Source: Sporosarcina sp. ANT_H38 (GTDB lineage Bacteria > Bacillota > Bacilli > Bacillales_A > Planococcaceae). Taken from it: a DNA stretch of 64,000 bases. The notes beneath the pieces were generated by a model, which did not search any database, was not told where the DNA came from, and worked only from the letters and a program-made list of their open reading frames with translations. The stretch spans positions 1,116,001 through 1,180,000 of the forward strand of contig NZ_VOBC01000001.1 in assembly GCF_008369195.1 (NCBI RefSeq), in the 5' to 3' direction. Positions 26,092 to 33,617 of the stretch are shown here, piece by piece. The position numbers and the translations under genes are program-made. Numbering within the stretch: position 1 is the stretch's first letter; each line of letters starts with the position of its first letter.

Positions 26092-26790
26092 ATGGCCTAT
26101 GCCATCATTAATAACTACATTCCTGTATCGCTCTATCCACTCAAAGCAACGTACCCAATGACACCGGAATACATCACAATTCACAATACGGCCAATGATG
26201 CAACTGCATTAAACGAGATTGCGTATATGACTCGAAACTTGGTCGCAACATCATACCATGTCGCGATTGATGACAAACACGTAGTACTCGCCATCCCGTT
26301 TGACCGTAGTGGATGGCATGCCGGAGACGGGAACGGTAGTGGAAATCGTAAATCTATCGGGATTGAAATCTGTTACTCAAAATCTGGCGGTGAAAGGTAT
26401 AAGAATGCTGAAGCAAACGCGATTGAATATGTAGCCCACTTACTCAAGCAATACGATTGGGGCATTGATCGTGTGAAATGGCATCGTGATTGGAGCGGAA
26501 AAGAATGTCCGCACCGTATTATAGACGAAGGACGTACGACGGCCGTTCGTAATGCTATTGCAAAACGCTTGGAAGAGTTAAAAGCACCTAAACCAATTCC
26601 ACCAAAGGAGGATGTACGTATGTTTAATCCGAGCTCGGCAACACTTAAAGTTGCCTTCGAGCAATACCTAACAGATGCAATTAAAGAAGGATTGATTTCA
26701 GATAAATGGCTAACAGACTTTAAGTCAGGGAAGTTGTCACTTGATGATGCACTTGCACTCAAAGTTATAATCGACCAACGTAATAAATAA
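26092..26790 (+). CDS. Prophage endolysin, N-acetylmuramoyl-L-alanine amidase (Amidase_2)
   Basis: A 232-aa lysin without signal peptide. The amidase_2 (PGRP-like) domain covers about 10-155, with zinc ligands His31 (TIHNTAND), a His in the KWHRDW stretch and Cys in KECPHRI. It cuts the bond between muramic acid and L-alanine. A linker (KAPKPIPPKED) leads to a 56-residue helical C-terminal domain, probably wall-binding. ATG 26092 follows GAAGGTGA. No other phage genes flank it, so it is an orphan of a prophage or a co-opted autolysin. An internal ribosome binding site occurs at 26604. Confidence 0.9.
   Translation: MAYAIINNYIPVSLYPLKATYPMTPEYITIHNTANDATALNEIAYMTRNLVATSYHVAIDDKHVVLAIPFDRSGWHAGDGNGSGNRKSIGIEICYSKSGGERYKNAEANAIEYVAHLLKQYDWGIDRVKWHRDWSGKECPHRIIDEGRTTAVRNAIAKRLEELKAPKPIPPKEDVRMFNPSSATLKVAFEQYLTDAIKEGLISDKWLTDFKSGKLSLDDALALKVIIDQRNK
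26620..26790 (+). CDS. Internally initiated C-terminal domain of the endolysin
   Basis: Within the endolysin gene, AAAGGAGGA at 26604-26612 stands about seven bases before an in-frame ATG (26620). Translation from there would give the 56-residue C-terminal domain (MFNPSSATLKVAFEQYL...) as a separate polypeptide. Several Gram-positive phage lysins are known to make a free wall-binding domain this way and assemble it with the full-length enzyme. The ribosome binding site is better than that of the full-length start. Expression is not shown. Confidence 0.6.
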   Translation: MFNPSSATLKVAFEQYLTDAIKEGLISDKWLTDFKSGKLSLDDALALKVIIDQRNK

Positions 26791-26921
26791 AGATATGTGA
26801 TAACACTTCTGTTGATTAATCATTTAATTGCATAAAATACTGGTGAATAGGGCTTGGGATAATCCATGTTAACTGGATCATTTCCGGTTCGCTTTCGGCG
26901 AAATAATCATGACAGGTTTAA

Positions 26922-27026
26922 GGAGGAATTGCAATTCATTCCTCCATCGGGGGGGCAAGTGTGGCTAGAAGTGACTCAATCACTTCTAGCCACACTTTTT
27001 AGGGAGGAATTGTAGTTCATTCCTCC
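26922..27026. repeat. Three-hairpin array with a repeated outer hairpin
   Basis: Hairpin A (26922-26945; GGAGGAAT/ATTCCTCC stem) is repeated nearly exactly at 27003-27026. Between them stands a perfect 18-bp hairpin with 5-base loop (26957-26974 and 26980-26997) followed by TTT. The centre could terminate transcription in both directions. The flanking pair of identical hairpins is unusual and contains an AGGAGG-like sequence. Confidence 0.7.
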
Positions 27027-27276
27027 TTAGTATTACTGTTGCGAATAGTTGCCTGTCGACTTCCTACAATGTTCAAGTGGAAAATACAGTTTGAAAGAAA
27101 ATAATAGATGACTTTCTATAGCTATTGTAAGTGTCCGAAGATATCGGGCACTCTAGTACTTTATACTATGTGATCCTTGCATACTTTTAGCAAAGATTAT
27201 GATTCTAATCATGTGATGCCTTATAAAAAGTGACACTTCTTTAAACTAAATAAGAAAAAACCATAGAGAAAGTATC

Positions 27277-27312
27277 AGCCGCCAAAATTCCATCTTTGGC
27301 GGCTTTCCTCTA
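27277..27312. terminator. Hairpin with 10-bp perfect stem
   Basis: Arms at 27277-27286 and 27295-27304, with weaker outer pairing (TAGAGAAAG with CTTTCCTCTA). It is a possible terminator, but no clear gene precedes it. Confidence 0.5.
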
Positions 27313-27404
27313 GGTAAGAAGCCAGCTATTCTTTCGTCCCAAAAAACTTTAGCACTCTGTGCGCTCATGCATTTGGAGCGCGACGGATGAAGGACAACGA
27401 TACA

Positions 27405-27471
27405 ATTACCGAAAAAAATGTGTAGGGATGCGACAAAGTCGCATCCCTACACATCCAGACTTCTCGGTAAT
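27405..27471. repeat. Nested inverted repeats around a perfect 17-bp hairpin
   Basis: The core hairpin (27418-27434 and 27438-27454, 3-base loop) is perfect. It is enclosed by a second inverted pair ATTACCGA (27405-27412) and TCGGTAAT (27464-27471). A 66-codon ORF across it (27359-27559) looks accidental. Confidence 0.65.
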
Positions 27472-27618
27472 CGTAATAGAAGGCATTCAATCCAAAGCGA
27501 TTCAAAAGTGTAACTATACAAGAAGTTCCCAGACTGAGAGTAACTTATTTTCTGGGTAATATTGGTTAATAAATAGACGTGAAGTGTTAACAAAGCAAAA
27601 GGCGCACATTTCGAAATA

Positions 27619-27658
27619 ATAATGATTGTTTATACTAGACAGTTCGTCCAATCATTAT
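27619..27658. repeat. 10-bp inverted repeat with 20-base spacer
   Basis: ATAATGATTG (27619-27628) and CAATCATTAT (27649-27658), with GCGCA/TGCGC further out. It lies upstream of the Cys/Arg-rich mini-protein and could be an operator or a transposon-derived end. Confidence 0.45.
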
Positions 27659-27725
27659 GCGCACTATTCCATACTATAAGTAGAAGGCTGGCCAGCTTTA
27701 AAAATCAATAAAGGGGGGAAAGTAT

Positions 27726-27923
27726 ATGTGTTTTGAAAATAGAAGGCGTCGAGTAGAATTGATTTGTGAGTGTCGGGAAGTAAGATGTGATCGTAATCGC
27801 CATGACCGAAATCATCATGACTGTAACCGTCATGACCGAAATCGTAATGATAGGTCGAGATGTCGATGTAACGAGTGTAATCGCAGAGAATCTAATCGTA
27901 GAAAATGCAACTTCGGTTGGTAA
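27726..27923 (+). CDS. Cys/Arg/His/Asn-rich mini-protein, possibly spore coat
   Basis: A 65-aa protein with an excellent GGGGGGAAA ribosome binding site. Its composition is extreme: arginine, asparagine, histidine and aspartate in repeats of the type RHDRN, with seven cysteines (several as CEC, CRCN or similar). The DNA under residues 22-45 is a degenerate tandem repeat with a period of about 9-12 bases. It resembles the basic repeat-rich small coat proteins of spore formers, but I cannot assign a family. Metal or nucleic acid binding is also possible. Confidence 0.6.
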   Translation: MCFENRRRRVELICECREVRCDRNRHDRNHHDCNRHDRNRNDRSRCRCNECNRRESNRRKCNFGW

Positions 27924-28003
27924 AAGTATGGAAATTTAGGTAGTAAAGTAGCGAAAGTCTTGCAACCAGCAAGACAAATATAATTAAGGTGGCCATTTAG
28001 TTG

Positions 28004-28175
28004 TGGAGTGACCCCCAAAAGTTAGACAGGTTATTTTATTAGGCAGCTTGTAAGGCCTGAACTCGGTATTGCACCGGGCTCAGGCCTTTTTTTTGCCTTT
28101 ATTCAATTGTGAACACGGTACTTGATATAATTTGCTAATTCTTCTTGAAAATGAGGAACAGTTCTAAATTGTGTA
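28004..28175 (-). mobile_element. IS3-family (IS150 group) remnant: end of transposase orfB and terminal repeat
   Basis: Read on the minus strand the segment ends GLSPVQYRVQALQAA and a stop, the standard C terminus of IS3-family OrfB. A terminal repeat of the type TGGAGTGACCCCCAAAAGTT follows. Upstream the frame (HFQEELANYIKYRVHN) is broken by a TGA and by a frameshift in a poly-A run. The rest of the element is missing, so it is inactive. Confidence 0.75.
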
Positions 28176-28428
28176 AAAAGAGAGGTAATTGCATCGGATT
28201 AACTCCAAAAGTTTATTTAATTGGGTTACAATGGTAAATATGGACTGTATATACGAGTGGGGTATGTATAGGAAGAGAGTGCCAAATCTAGATTATCAGT
28301 AGTAGTAAGTGTTTTTATGATTATATTTCGTGAAGATAAAAGAGGAATCCACGATATTTTAGGTGGTACATAGGTGGCTTCAGTTACAAATGGCGAGTAG
28401 TGGTGTGAAAATAGAATTGAAGGATGTG

Positions 28429-29088
28429 TTGATTATCAAAGCGATTATTTTTGATTTTGATGGGACAATAGCGAATACCTTACCAATTTGTTATTATGCT
28501 TTTCAGTGTGTCTTCAAGGAGTTTGATAATAAAAATCTTTCTAATGAAGAAATAAAAGCAATGTTTGGCCCGTCAGAAACCGGGATTATTCGAGAGAACC
28601 TATCCAATAGTAACAAGGATGCAGCCATTGAGTTGTACTATGCGAAGTACTCTGAACGCCATAGTCAATTTGTTACACCACATAAGGAAATTGATGATCT
28701 TATTAAGCGCATAAAAGAACAAGGACTCAAAATCGGCATCTTTACGGGAAAGGCAAAAAGAAGTTTAGATATATCCCTAAAAGCTCTGCAGATGGAAGGG
28801 CTGTTTGATGTCATCATAACAGGGGATGATGTGAACGAACCAAAGCCACATCCGGAAGGGTTATTGAAAGCTTTATCCCTTTTAAGTGTGGGAAAAAGTG
28901 AAGCACTATTTATTGGAGATAGTGATGCAGATATAGATGCTGGTATTCGAGCGAACGTATATACAGTGGGAGTCCAATGGTTGCCAGATTGTCATTCAAT
29001 GGAATTTACGATTGAACCTAATTCAATCTTCAAAAGTGTAACCGAATTCATTGATTCTATGGGAATTGGTGAGACTTATGAGTACTAA
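28429..29088 (+). CDS. HAD-family hydrolase (phosphoglycolate phosphatase-like)
   Basis: A 219-aa HAD phosphatase. Motif I is DFDGTIANT, with nucleophile Asp. Motif II is FTGKA, a Lys stands in NEPKPHPEG, and motif IV is GDSDADIDAG. A helical cap lies between about 20 and 80. The substrate is unknown; the Gph and beta-phosphoglucomutase groups are closest in layout. The start is uncertain: TTG 28429 (after GAAGGA) gives MIIKAIIFDFDGT, and GTG 28426 is adjacent. The gene overlaps the Nudix gene by 11 bases, so the two are co-translated. Confidence 0.85.
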   Translation: MIIKAIIFDFDGTIANTLPICYYAFQCVFKEFDNKNLSNEEIKAMFGPSETGIIRENLSNSNKDAAIELYYAKYSERHSQFVTPHKEIDDLIKRIKEQGLKIGIFTGKAKRSLDISLKALQMEGLFDVIITGDDVNEPKPHPEGLLKALSLLSVGKSEALFIGDSDADIDAGIRANVYTVGVQWLPDCHSMEFTIEPNSIFKSVTEFIDSMGIGETYEY

Positions 29089-29695
29089 ATGGTTGGAATG
29101 GGCAAAGAGAATACAAGCATTATCTCAATCGGGATTGACCTTTTCAAAAGACATTTATGATATCGAGCGTTATGAAGAATTACGCATGATTAGTGCAGAA
29201 ATCATGGCAGAGCACACAGGGTTAGAAATGAGTAAAATCAAGGATTTATTCATGAATGAAACGGGTTATCAAACCCCTAAAGTGGATGTTCGTGGGGTTG
29301 TATTTAAAGACGATACAATGTTAATGGTGAAAGAAAAGATGGATAATAGATGGTCTTTACCTGGTGGATTTTGCGATATAGGTTTGTCGCCTTCTGAAAA
29401 TATAATAAAGGAAATAAAAGAAGAATCTGGCTATGACGTGGTTCCTATGAAATTTCTCGCTTTGTTCGATAAAAACAAACATCCGCATCCTCCACAACCA
29501 CATCATTATTATAAAATTTTTATTCAGTGTGAAATCGTTGGAGGAATGCCGTCTACTGGAATCGAAACGAGTGCTATACAGTTTTTCTCTGAACATAATA
29601 TACCTGACCTTTCTGCTGATCGGGTGATAGAGTCTCAAATTAAAACACTTTTTGAATTTTCAAGGGACCCTGATAAAGAGACACTTTTTGATTGA
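29078..29695 (+). CDS. Nudix hydrolase with N-terminal Nudix_N domain
   Basis: A 205-aa protein. It has an N-terminal helical domain of the ADP-ribose-pyrophosphatase type (KWLEWAKRIQALSQSGLTF) followed by a Nudix domain. The Nudix box runs GGFCDIGLSPSENIIKEIKE then ESGY. The first conserved Glu is replaced by Leu and the Arg of the RE pair by Lys, so activity may be altered. Members remove nucleoside-diphosphate-linked moieties. ATG 29078 lies inside the end of the HAD gene, suggesting coupling. Confidence 0.85.
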   Translation: MSTKWLEWAKRIQALSQSGLTFSKDIYDIERYEELRMISAEIMAEHTGLEMSKIKDLFMNETGYQTPKVDVRGVVFKDDTMLMVKEKMDNRWSLPGGFCDIGLSPSENIIKEIKEESGYDVVPMKFLALFDKNKHPHPPQPHHYYKIFIQCEIVGGMPSTGIETSAIQFFSEHNIPDLSADRVIESQIKTLFEFSRDPDKETLFD

Positions 29696-29713
29696 CTAGG
29701 GAGATTGATAGAC

Positions 29714-29848
29714 TTGAAAATCAATGAAAAAAGAGTTATGAAACTTTTAGAGCTTACTTTTTTCACTATCAGTGGATTAAATTTACTAATAGCAGGGATA
29801 GGCTTAATCATCATGATATTGTTTACTATTGCTTATTTATCGCAATGA
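29714..29848 (+). CDS. Possible 44-aa membrane peptide
   Basis: A TTG-started ORF (MKINEKRVMKLLELTFFTIS...) with one long hydrophobic helix (about 14-42), preceded by AGGGAGAT about nine bases upstream. It lies directly behind the Nudix gene. Its layout is that of many short Bacillales membrane peptides. It is not supported by any family I know. Confidence 0.35.
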   Translation: MKINEKRVMKLLELTFFTISGLNLLIAGIGLIIMILFTIAYLSQ

Positions 29849-29899
29849 TGGAGTGATTTCAGGCGGAGGTAGATTATATCGCAAATTTGTAAAACTCTT

Positions 29900-30075
29900 T
29901 CTTCTGAGTTTTTAGGATAATCCATTTTATTAGTTGTCAGTTCACTATTTTTTATTGGTTTATACATGGGGATTCAGTTAGATATATTTGGATAATCAAT
30001 GGACCTTCTCCGTTTAGTGATTTTGAAAGTGTTACTTACCAATTATGGCGGGGAATGGTAGTTGAGAATAACTAA
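29900..30075 (+). pseudogene. Start-less membrane protein fragment
   Basis: A frame ending at about 30075 reads FTIFYWFIHGDSVRYIWIIN, then GPSPFSDFESVTYQLWRGMV and VENN. It is protein-like, but stops and a probable frameshift separate it from any start. A second frame (SSLFFIGLYMGIQLDIFG) overlaps it. I read it as a decayed small membrane protein. Confidence 0.3.
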
Positions 30076-30123
30076 ATGTCAATTTGAAAAAATCAAATGA
30101 TATAAGGGGCTGGTTAGTACATA

Positions 30124-30567
30124 ATGAATCACTCTGTAAAAAGTGTAATCAGAAAGGTTTTAGCCTTCACTCTTTTTATAGTCTTTGTGGGTTGTTTTTC
30201 GTATCTTGCTGTTTACAAGCTTTCACTTTTACCGAATGGCTATGAGATTGTTTCACAGGAAAAAGAAAAAGTGACCATAAAATCATTTAATATAACCGGG
30301 TGGGAAAAGGATACTATAATCTTATCACTTTCTAAAAATGATTTGTGGAAGATTGAAGAGTTAAATTATGCAGTTAAGAGGCAGAAAGAATCTCTTTGGT
30401 TTCTATTTACTGCAAGTAGCTTTTCGATCTTCATTCTTATTTTAAAGTTGCGAGAGGGAAAGAAATTTTGGCATGCAATCTGGGAGAGTCGCATTGTTTT
30501 CGCTACACTGTTTCCATTATTTATCGTCGTGAACTCTTTAAGTAGAATTCATGATTTAATTTCTTGA
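30124..30567 (+). CDS. Hypothetical membrane protein, three helices
   Basis: A 147-aa protein with hydrophobic segments at about 11-30, 92-107 and 122-138. Between the first two is a likely extracytoplasmic domain (about 35-88). No family recognised. The ribosome binding site is weak (AAGGGG about 13 bases upstream). It lies among scraps of other small membrane proteins. Confidence 0.5.
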   Translation: MNHSVKSVIRKVLAFTLFIVFVGCFSYLAVYKLSLLPNGYEIVSQEKEKVTIKSFNITGWEKDTIILSLSKNDLWKIEELNYAVKRQKESLWFLFTASSFSIFILILKLREGKKFWHAIWESRIVFATLFPLFIVVNSLSRIHDLIS

Positions 30568-30723
30568 TATCACAACTAATGTCTTTTTGAATAATACAAG
30601 TAAAATTCTTTAACAACGCTAATTATAAGATGTAGTCGAAAATAGGGCAGATAATTGAGTTCGAACTAGCAGTTATCTATTTTTGAGATGAATGAACAGA
30701 TAAATGGTGAAGGGGAATATAGG

Positions 30724-31269
30724 ATGAAAATTAACCAGCAAGAATTTAATGTTAATGGGACGACCTACATAATTAGATCCGCAATACATAAAGATGCACA
30801 GATTTTGTCTGATATTAGATTACAGATTGATGAAGAGACTCAAAACCTTGACAGAGAAAAAGGCGAGGCATTCATAGATGTACATGGTTTTGAACAATTA
30901 ATAAAAACGGATACAGAAAATAAAAGGAACCTTTTTTTAGTTGCTGTAGTTCAAGACCGGATTGTCGGATTTTCAAGATGTGAAGGTAATCAATTGAAAC
31001 GATTTGCTCATAAAGTAGAATTTGGTGTCTGTGTTTTAAAAGATTATTGGGGCTATGGCATTGGCAAGAATCTTTTAAAAGAGTGCATTGCTTGGGCTGA
31101 TTCAAACGAAATTAAAAAAATCACTTTAAATGTTCTTGAAACAAATGAAAAAGCGATAAACCTTTATAACAATTTTGGTTTTAAAACCGAAGGCATTCTT
31201 GAAAATGACAAAATCCTTTCTGACGGACAATATTACAATACCGTAGTTATGGGAAGATTTTATGCATGA
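30724..31269 (+). CDS. GNAT family N-acetyltransferase
   Basis: A 181-aa acetyltransferase with the acetyl-CoA loop in YWGYGIGKNLLKECI (motif A, QxxGxG/A variant) and a C-terminal LNVLETNEKAINLYNNFGFK, both typical of the RimI-like group. The substrate is unknown. ATG 30724 follows AAGGGGAATATAGG; an upstream in-frame ATG lacks a proper site. Confidence 0.85.
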   Translation: MKINQQEFNVNGTTYIIRSAIHKDAQILSDIRLQIDEETQNLDREKGEAFIDVHGFEQLIKTDTENKRNLFLVAVVQDRIVGFSRCEGNQLKRFAHKVEFGVCVLKDYWGYGIGKNLLKECIAWADSNEIKKITLNVLETNEKAINLYNNFGFKTEGILENDKILSDGQYYNTVVMGRFYA

Positions 31270-31308
31270 TGACTTGTGCACTGTTGGTGATTTGTCGTAA
31301 AAAACAGA

Positions 31309-31617
31309 ATGAAAAAACTATACTGTTCAAGTACACTATTATGTGCTTGTCATCATACTTTCCTAATTTATTGCAAGATTCATAATTCTTACAGCGAGCT
31401 TCTTCTTATCGGTGCAGCTTCTATTTATACGGTCCAGTTCGTTAGCAATATTGGAATGTCTCTCGGATACTTTCCGATGACCTCTATGTCTTTACCGTTC
31501 ATTAGTTATGGATTAATGCCAATCCTGTTGAATTCCTATTTAATTGGGGTTGTGTTGAGTGTCTATCGACGAAAAGATTTGACGTCGAGTATTTTTAGTC
31601 AAATAGAAAGTAGCTAA
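31309..31617 (+). pseudogene. C-terminal fragment of an FtsW/RodA/SpoVE-family protein
   Basis: About 60 residues (LIGAASIYTVQFVSNIGMSL, then GYFPMTSMSLPFISYG) match the last helices of SEDS glycosyltransferases, including the PFISYG signature. The family is about 370-400 aa, so three quarters is missing and the first 35 residues do not fit. There is no ribosome binding site. It is a gene relic. Confidence 0.7.
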
Positions 31618-31681
31618 AGTTAGCTACTTACGAACTAGTTCGATGAGAATAAAAGACGCGTTTTTATAACTTGAACGTTAG

Positions 31682-31731
31682 CTCGAATAGTAGACACTTA
31701 TTATAAAAGTGACTAATTATTCGAGTTTTGC
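31682..31731. terminator. Long imperfect hairpin, probable proC terminator (bidirectional)
   Basis: CTCGAATA...CACTT pairs with AAGTG...TATTCGAG and is followed by TTTTG. It lies about 30 bases past the proC stop. Confidence 0.6.
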
Positions 31732-31761
31732 GTTCCATTATTTATTGCAAAATGAGTAGCT

Positions 31762-32571
31762 TCAAGACTGCGCCCCTAGCTCACGGGAGCGTGCCTCCGC
31801 TTTTCCAATACAAGCCGCAATCGTCTCTTTGAACTTTCCGTTCTCCAAAGCATTCAATCCGGCCTCCGTTGTTCCACCTGGGCTTGTCACGTTGTTCCGC
31901 AATTCCGCTGGCTCCGTACCTGTTTCTTTCAACATGGCAGCCGCTCCTTCAAGCGTTTGGATGATAAGTGCGCGCGCTATGTCTTTTGAAAGACCTTTAC
32001 CAATTGCCGCTTCCTCAAGTGCTTCTGCTAAATAATAGACATAGGCTGGGCCGCTGCCGGAAAGAGCAGTGACCGCATGTAAGTCATCTTCTTCCACTTC
32101 TTTCACCATTCCGATGGACTCTAGCAGGCTGAGGATATGTTTTTTTAACTCTTTGCTAATCGCTTGATTCCACGCAATACCACTCGCAGATTTACCAATT
32201 GTAGCGGAGGTATTTGGCATGGAGCGTGCGATAGGTCTTGCACCAAGACCATTTTCGATTGTCTGAATTGAAACGCCTGCAATCACTGACAAAACTGCTG
32301 TTTTATCATCTAAATAGGGAAGTGTATCAGCCATAGCCTGGTGAATATCCTTTGGTTTCGTCGCAAGAACGATGAGATCCGCATTTTTCAGCGCTTCTTT
32401 TTCCTTGCAGACAATCGATATACCGTATTTATTGTGTAATGAAGTTAGTCTTTCATCATCTGATCTGTTCATGACGAAAACATTTTGAGGTACTACTGCA
32501 CCTTGTTCCACAATTCCTGCAATAACAGCTTCTGCCATAGAACCCGCGCCTATAAATACAATCGTTTTCAT
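31762..32571 (-). CDS. proC: Pyrroline-5-carboxylate reductase
   Basis: A 269-aa enzyme for the last step of proline synthesis, reducing 1-pyrroline-5-carboxylate with NAD(P)H. The Rossmann motif is FIGAGSMAEAVIAGI. The C-terminal ALSGSGPAYVY and VTSPGGTTEAGL are P5C reductase signatures. The length is usual. It stands behind a T-box leader, so expression should rise when the matching tRNA, presumably prolyl-tRNA, is uncharged. Confidence 0.96.
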   Translation of the reverse strand: MKTIVFIGAGSMAEAVIAGIVEQGAVVPQNVFVMNRSDDERLTSLHNKYGISIVCKEKEALKNADLIVLATKPKDIHQAMADTLPYLDDKTAVLSVIAGVSIQTIENGLGARPIARSMPNTSATIGKSASGIAWNQAISKELKKHILSLLESIGMVKEVEEDDLHAVTALSGSGPAYVYYLAEALEEAAIGKGLSKDIARALIIQTLEGAAAMLKETGTEPAELRNNVTSPGGTTEAGLNALENGKFKETIAACIGKAEARSRELGAQS

Positions 32572-32585
32572 TCAAATTACCCCTC

Positions 32586-32640
32586 TCATTCCATTAATAA
32601 AGCGTAAGCACGTGTGCAGAGGCTTAAGACCCGAGCCTCT
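32586..32640 (-). promoter_or_regulatory. Spacer hairpin between T-box and proC
   Basis: AGAGGC...GCCTCT (about 32617-32640) forms a short hairpin after the T-box terminator. It precedes the proC ribosome binding site (GAGAGGGG). Confidence 0.4.
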
Positions 32641-32659
32641 AGGCGCTGAAGTCTAGACG

Positions 32660-32880
32660 CGAAAAAATGCGCTCTCGTCCCTATTAAATAAGGACGAAAA
32701 CGCATGTTTCCGCGGTACCACCTAAATTTACCAGCATAAAGCCGGTACATCTCGTTCTTTCTTAACGCGAAAGGCACGCCTGTGTTTCCACAGCAGCTCA
32801 GAAGGAGGTTCGAAGCGGGAGAGGGATGTGGCTTTCATCCGATGACCACATTTTCTGTTCTCCATTTCCGCAACTATTTG
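32660..32880 (-). promoter_or_regulatory. T-box riboswitch leader of proC
   Basis: On the minus strand the T-box motif AGGTGGTACCGCGG (32723-32710) is followed by a strong terminator (32705-32662; arms ATGCGTTTTCGTCC and GGACGAGAGCGCAT, then a T-run). The T-box side arm would form the competing antiterminator. Upstream there is a stem-I-like hairpin (ATGTGG/CCACAT). A CCT (Pro) triplet at 32808-32806, in GAACCTCC, is a candidate specifier. Uncharged tRNA binding should allow read-through into proC. Confidence 0.9.
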
Positions 32881-32886
32881 TCTTCG

Positions 32887-33444
32887 TCAACGCCTATATG
32901 TACTTGAATTAGACCGATTATTGCATGTAGACCAAAAAAAGTCAACTATCTGTTTTATTATCGAACCAATAATGCTACTCGTATCATAGGAAGCAATTGT
33001 GCCCAACAGTTCTTTTAAGAAAACAAGTGGATTAGATACCCGATACGAATAAATACCATAGCCACGTAATCGAATGACACCAAATTCTGCATCGCGCATC
33101 ATGATTGGATTAGATGTACCCCATTTTTGATTGATGAACTGCTTACTATTCACAAAATAGACTTCCGCTTTGAAAGGGGAGTTGAATCCATACTTCCATG
33201 ATTTCAGTTTCGTTAAAATCGACATGTTTTGTGTGTAGAATAGATGACGTCCTGGCCCAAATACATCTGCAATTTCACCTTCATTAACGGAAATGGGTAC
33301 TTGCGATTCCCGAACTGTTAATTTTGCCCCCATTTTGATTTCATTGTTTTGAACAGGAAACCTGTAAACCATTGTATTTGCAATCTGATCAGTCCATTCA
33401 ATGACTTCGGTAAATTGACTTTTAAAAAATCCGAATAAACCCAT
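32887..33444 (-). pseudogene. Truncated YdjI-like SPFH-domain protein
   Basis: The first 165 residues match the SPFH/virion-core family (B. subtilis YdjI, about 320 aa), for example LKSWKYGFNSPFKAEVYFVN and MMRDAEFGVIRLRGYGIYS. After about residue 165 similarity ends and the ORF closes with a Ser/Asn/Arg tail directly before the proC T-box. The zinc-ribbon C-terminal half is absent. The start has a good AGGAG site. A deletion removed the 3' half; the remaining product is unlikely to work normally. Confidence 0.75.
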
Positions 33445-33617
33445 GCTTAAGCTCTCCTAGTAGTTCTATATCTTGGTAACTAAATTTGAGTATAGGTACT
33501 ATTATTATACCATTTTAAAACCTCATGATAGAGAATTGATACAAAAGGTGACGCTTTACAATAAAAAAGGTACAATGTAATGAATAATCATTCATATTCA
33601 TAAAGGGGATTTTCCAT

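Noticed and set aside
26922..27026. CRISPR-like array
   Set aside because: Only two copies of the outer hairpin, each palindromic over most of its length, with a hairpin rather than a unique spacer between, and no cas genes.
27359..27559. 66-codon plus-strand ORF
   Set aside because: It is made largely of a perfect hairpin and its flanks, without start signal; the DNA structure explains it better.
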